Below are positions 63,278 through 64,000 of a DNA stretch of 64,000 bases, piece after piece (position 1 is the stretch's first letter; every line of letters begins with the position of its first letter). The stretch covers positions 2,728,001-2,792,000 of the forward strand of contig OZ245996.1 in NCBI GenBank assembly GCA_965230205.1, read 5' to 3'. The DNA is from CANLBN01 sp965230205. Its GTDB lineage: Bacteria; Pseudomonadota; Gammaproteobacteria; Pseudomonadales; Cellvibrionaceae. A program made the position numbers and the translations under genes. The notes beneath the pieces are model-generated. The model was given only the letters and a program-made list of their open reading frames with translations, had not been told where the DNA came from and did not search any database.

Positions 63278-64000
63278 ATGGCTATTCTTTTCGCAATTAT
63301 CCCCGTCTTTTTGATTATTCTATGTGGCTGTTTATGTCGTCGCTTTCAATTTCCTGATATTAGTTTTTGGCGAGAGGCCGAGAAAATAACCTATTTTTTA
63401 TTATTTCCTGCATTATTAGTCAGCAAAATGATAGAAGCGAATTTAGACAATATTAGTTTTTTAAAGCCCATTATGGTCATTCTTTTAATGTACCTTATTG
63501 TTAGCGCCTTCTTGATTCTAATCAAGCCTTTTACTCGCGTTAGTAATGCTGGGTTTACCTCAGTCTACCAAGGCGGTATTCGCTTAAACACCTATATTGG
63601 TTTAGCCGTTGTTGCCGCTTTATACAGTGGCCCTGGTTTAGTGGTTGCTGTTGTGTTGGCGTCAGTTATGATTCCCGTTCTCAATGTTTATTGTGTTTTA
63701 GTATTAGAGTGCTACAGCGACCAAAATGGTGAGGGAACTGCACGGCGCATTGGAAAATCTATTTTATTGAACCCACTGATCTTAGCTTGTGCTATCGGCA
63801 TGGGAATTAACTTGCTCGATATTAAGTTGCCGGGTGTATTACTCGAAACAATCGATATTTTTTCTCGGGCCGCCTTACCACTAGGGTTATTGACGGTGGG
63901 TGCAGCATTAACTCTTAGCTCTATAAAATCTTCAAGTAAGCCTATAATAATGAGCAGCTTCGTAAAATTTTTGTGCCTACCAATGGTCGCGATGGGTTTG
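63278..64000 (+). CDS. AEC family transporter, cut by the window edge
   Basis: Inner-membrane carrier of the auxin-efflux-carrier-like family. The ATG at 63278 opens a frame of 241 codons that runs off the right edge. It starts MAILFAIIPVFLIILCG and keeps the family pattern LFPALLVSKMIEANL, YQGGIRLNTYIGLAVVAALY and ALPLGLLTVGAAL. About eight helices are present. Members export or import organic acids; the substrate is unknown. Confidence 0.88.
   Translation, partial: MAILFAIIPVFLIILCGCLCRRFQFPDISFWREAEKITYFLLFPALLVSKMIEANLDNISFLKPIMVILLMYLIVSAFLILIKPFTRVSNAGFTSVYQGGIRLNTYIGLAVVAALYSGPGLVVAVVLASVMIPVLNVYCVLVLECYSDQNGEGTARRIGKSILLNPLILACAIGMGINLLDIKLPGVLLETIDIFSRAALPLGLLTVGAALTLSSIKSSSKPIIMSSFVKFLCLPMVAMGL

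Noticed and set aside
1..64000. Search by eye for tRNA, rRNA, CRISPR arrays, transposases and phage genes
   Set aside because: None was recognised; short RNAs could still be present and would need a covariance-model search.

Overview
The window is a chromosomal stretch of a low-GC gammaproteobacterium. The signs are prfC, dapA-bamC, miaE, rsmJ, queF, lpxL and fabV, a cbb3 oxidase cluster of ccoNOQP-ccoGHIS type, and Pseudomonas-like neighbourhoods: nitrate reductase/nirBD/kinase/nitrate transporter, and yadGH next to a PA2817-like gene. A marine relative of Pseudomonadales/Cellvibrionales fits best, but genus cannot be fixed by eye. No rRNA, tRNA, CRISPR array, insertion sequence or phage gene was recognised. 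Coding density is high, and both window edges cut genes. Layout: 1-3324, two tandem paralogous chemoreceptors, the first truncated by the edge. 3645-7306, prfC, two small overlapping genes and an AI-2E-family permease. 7361-21034, a nitrate assimilation and anaerobic haem block: nasA-moaA facing nirBD, a ubiquinone-type hydroxylase with hemN, a NarK-type transporter and a fused PP2C-kinase. 21231-23852, a class 3 lipase behind a tandemly duplicated exported protein, a candidate effector-immunity locus. 24046-28317, a PAS-GGDEF protein, a DUF2971 protein, an EamA permease and argG. 28748-37703, the cbb3 oxidase and its assembly and copper genes. 37727-46047, a phosphoesterase, then DctD/DctB facing a TRAP transporter DctPQM. 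46523-64000, housekeeping and mixed genes, ending in a truncated AEC permease. Regulation is unusually readable. Three sigma-54 type -24/-12 elements with exact GG-N10-GC spacing lie before nasA, nirB and the nitrate transporter, with 17-bp NtrC-like dyads upstream of the last two, which suggests nitrogen-limitation control. A fourth lies before dctP, beside the DctBD genes. Perfect FNR/Anr boxes (TTGAT-N4-ATCAA) precede hemN and ccoN, tying haem synthesis and the high-affinity oxidase to low oxygen. All regulatory calls were made by eye and no search was run.
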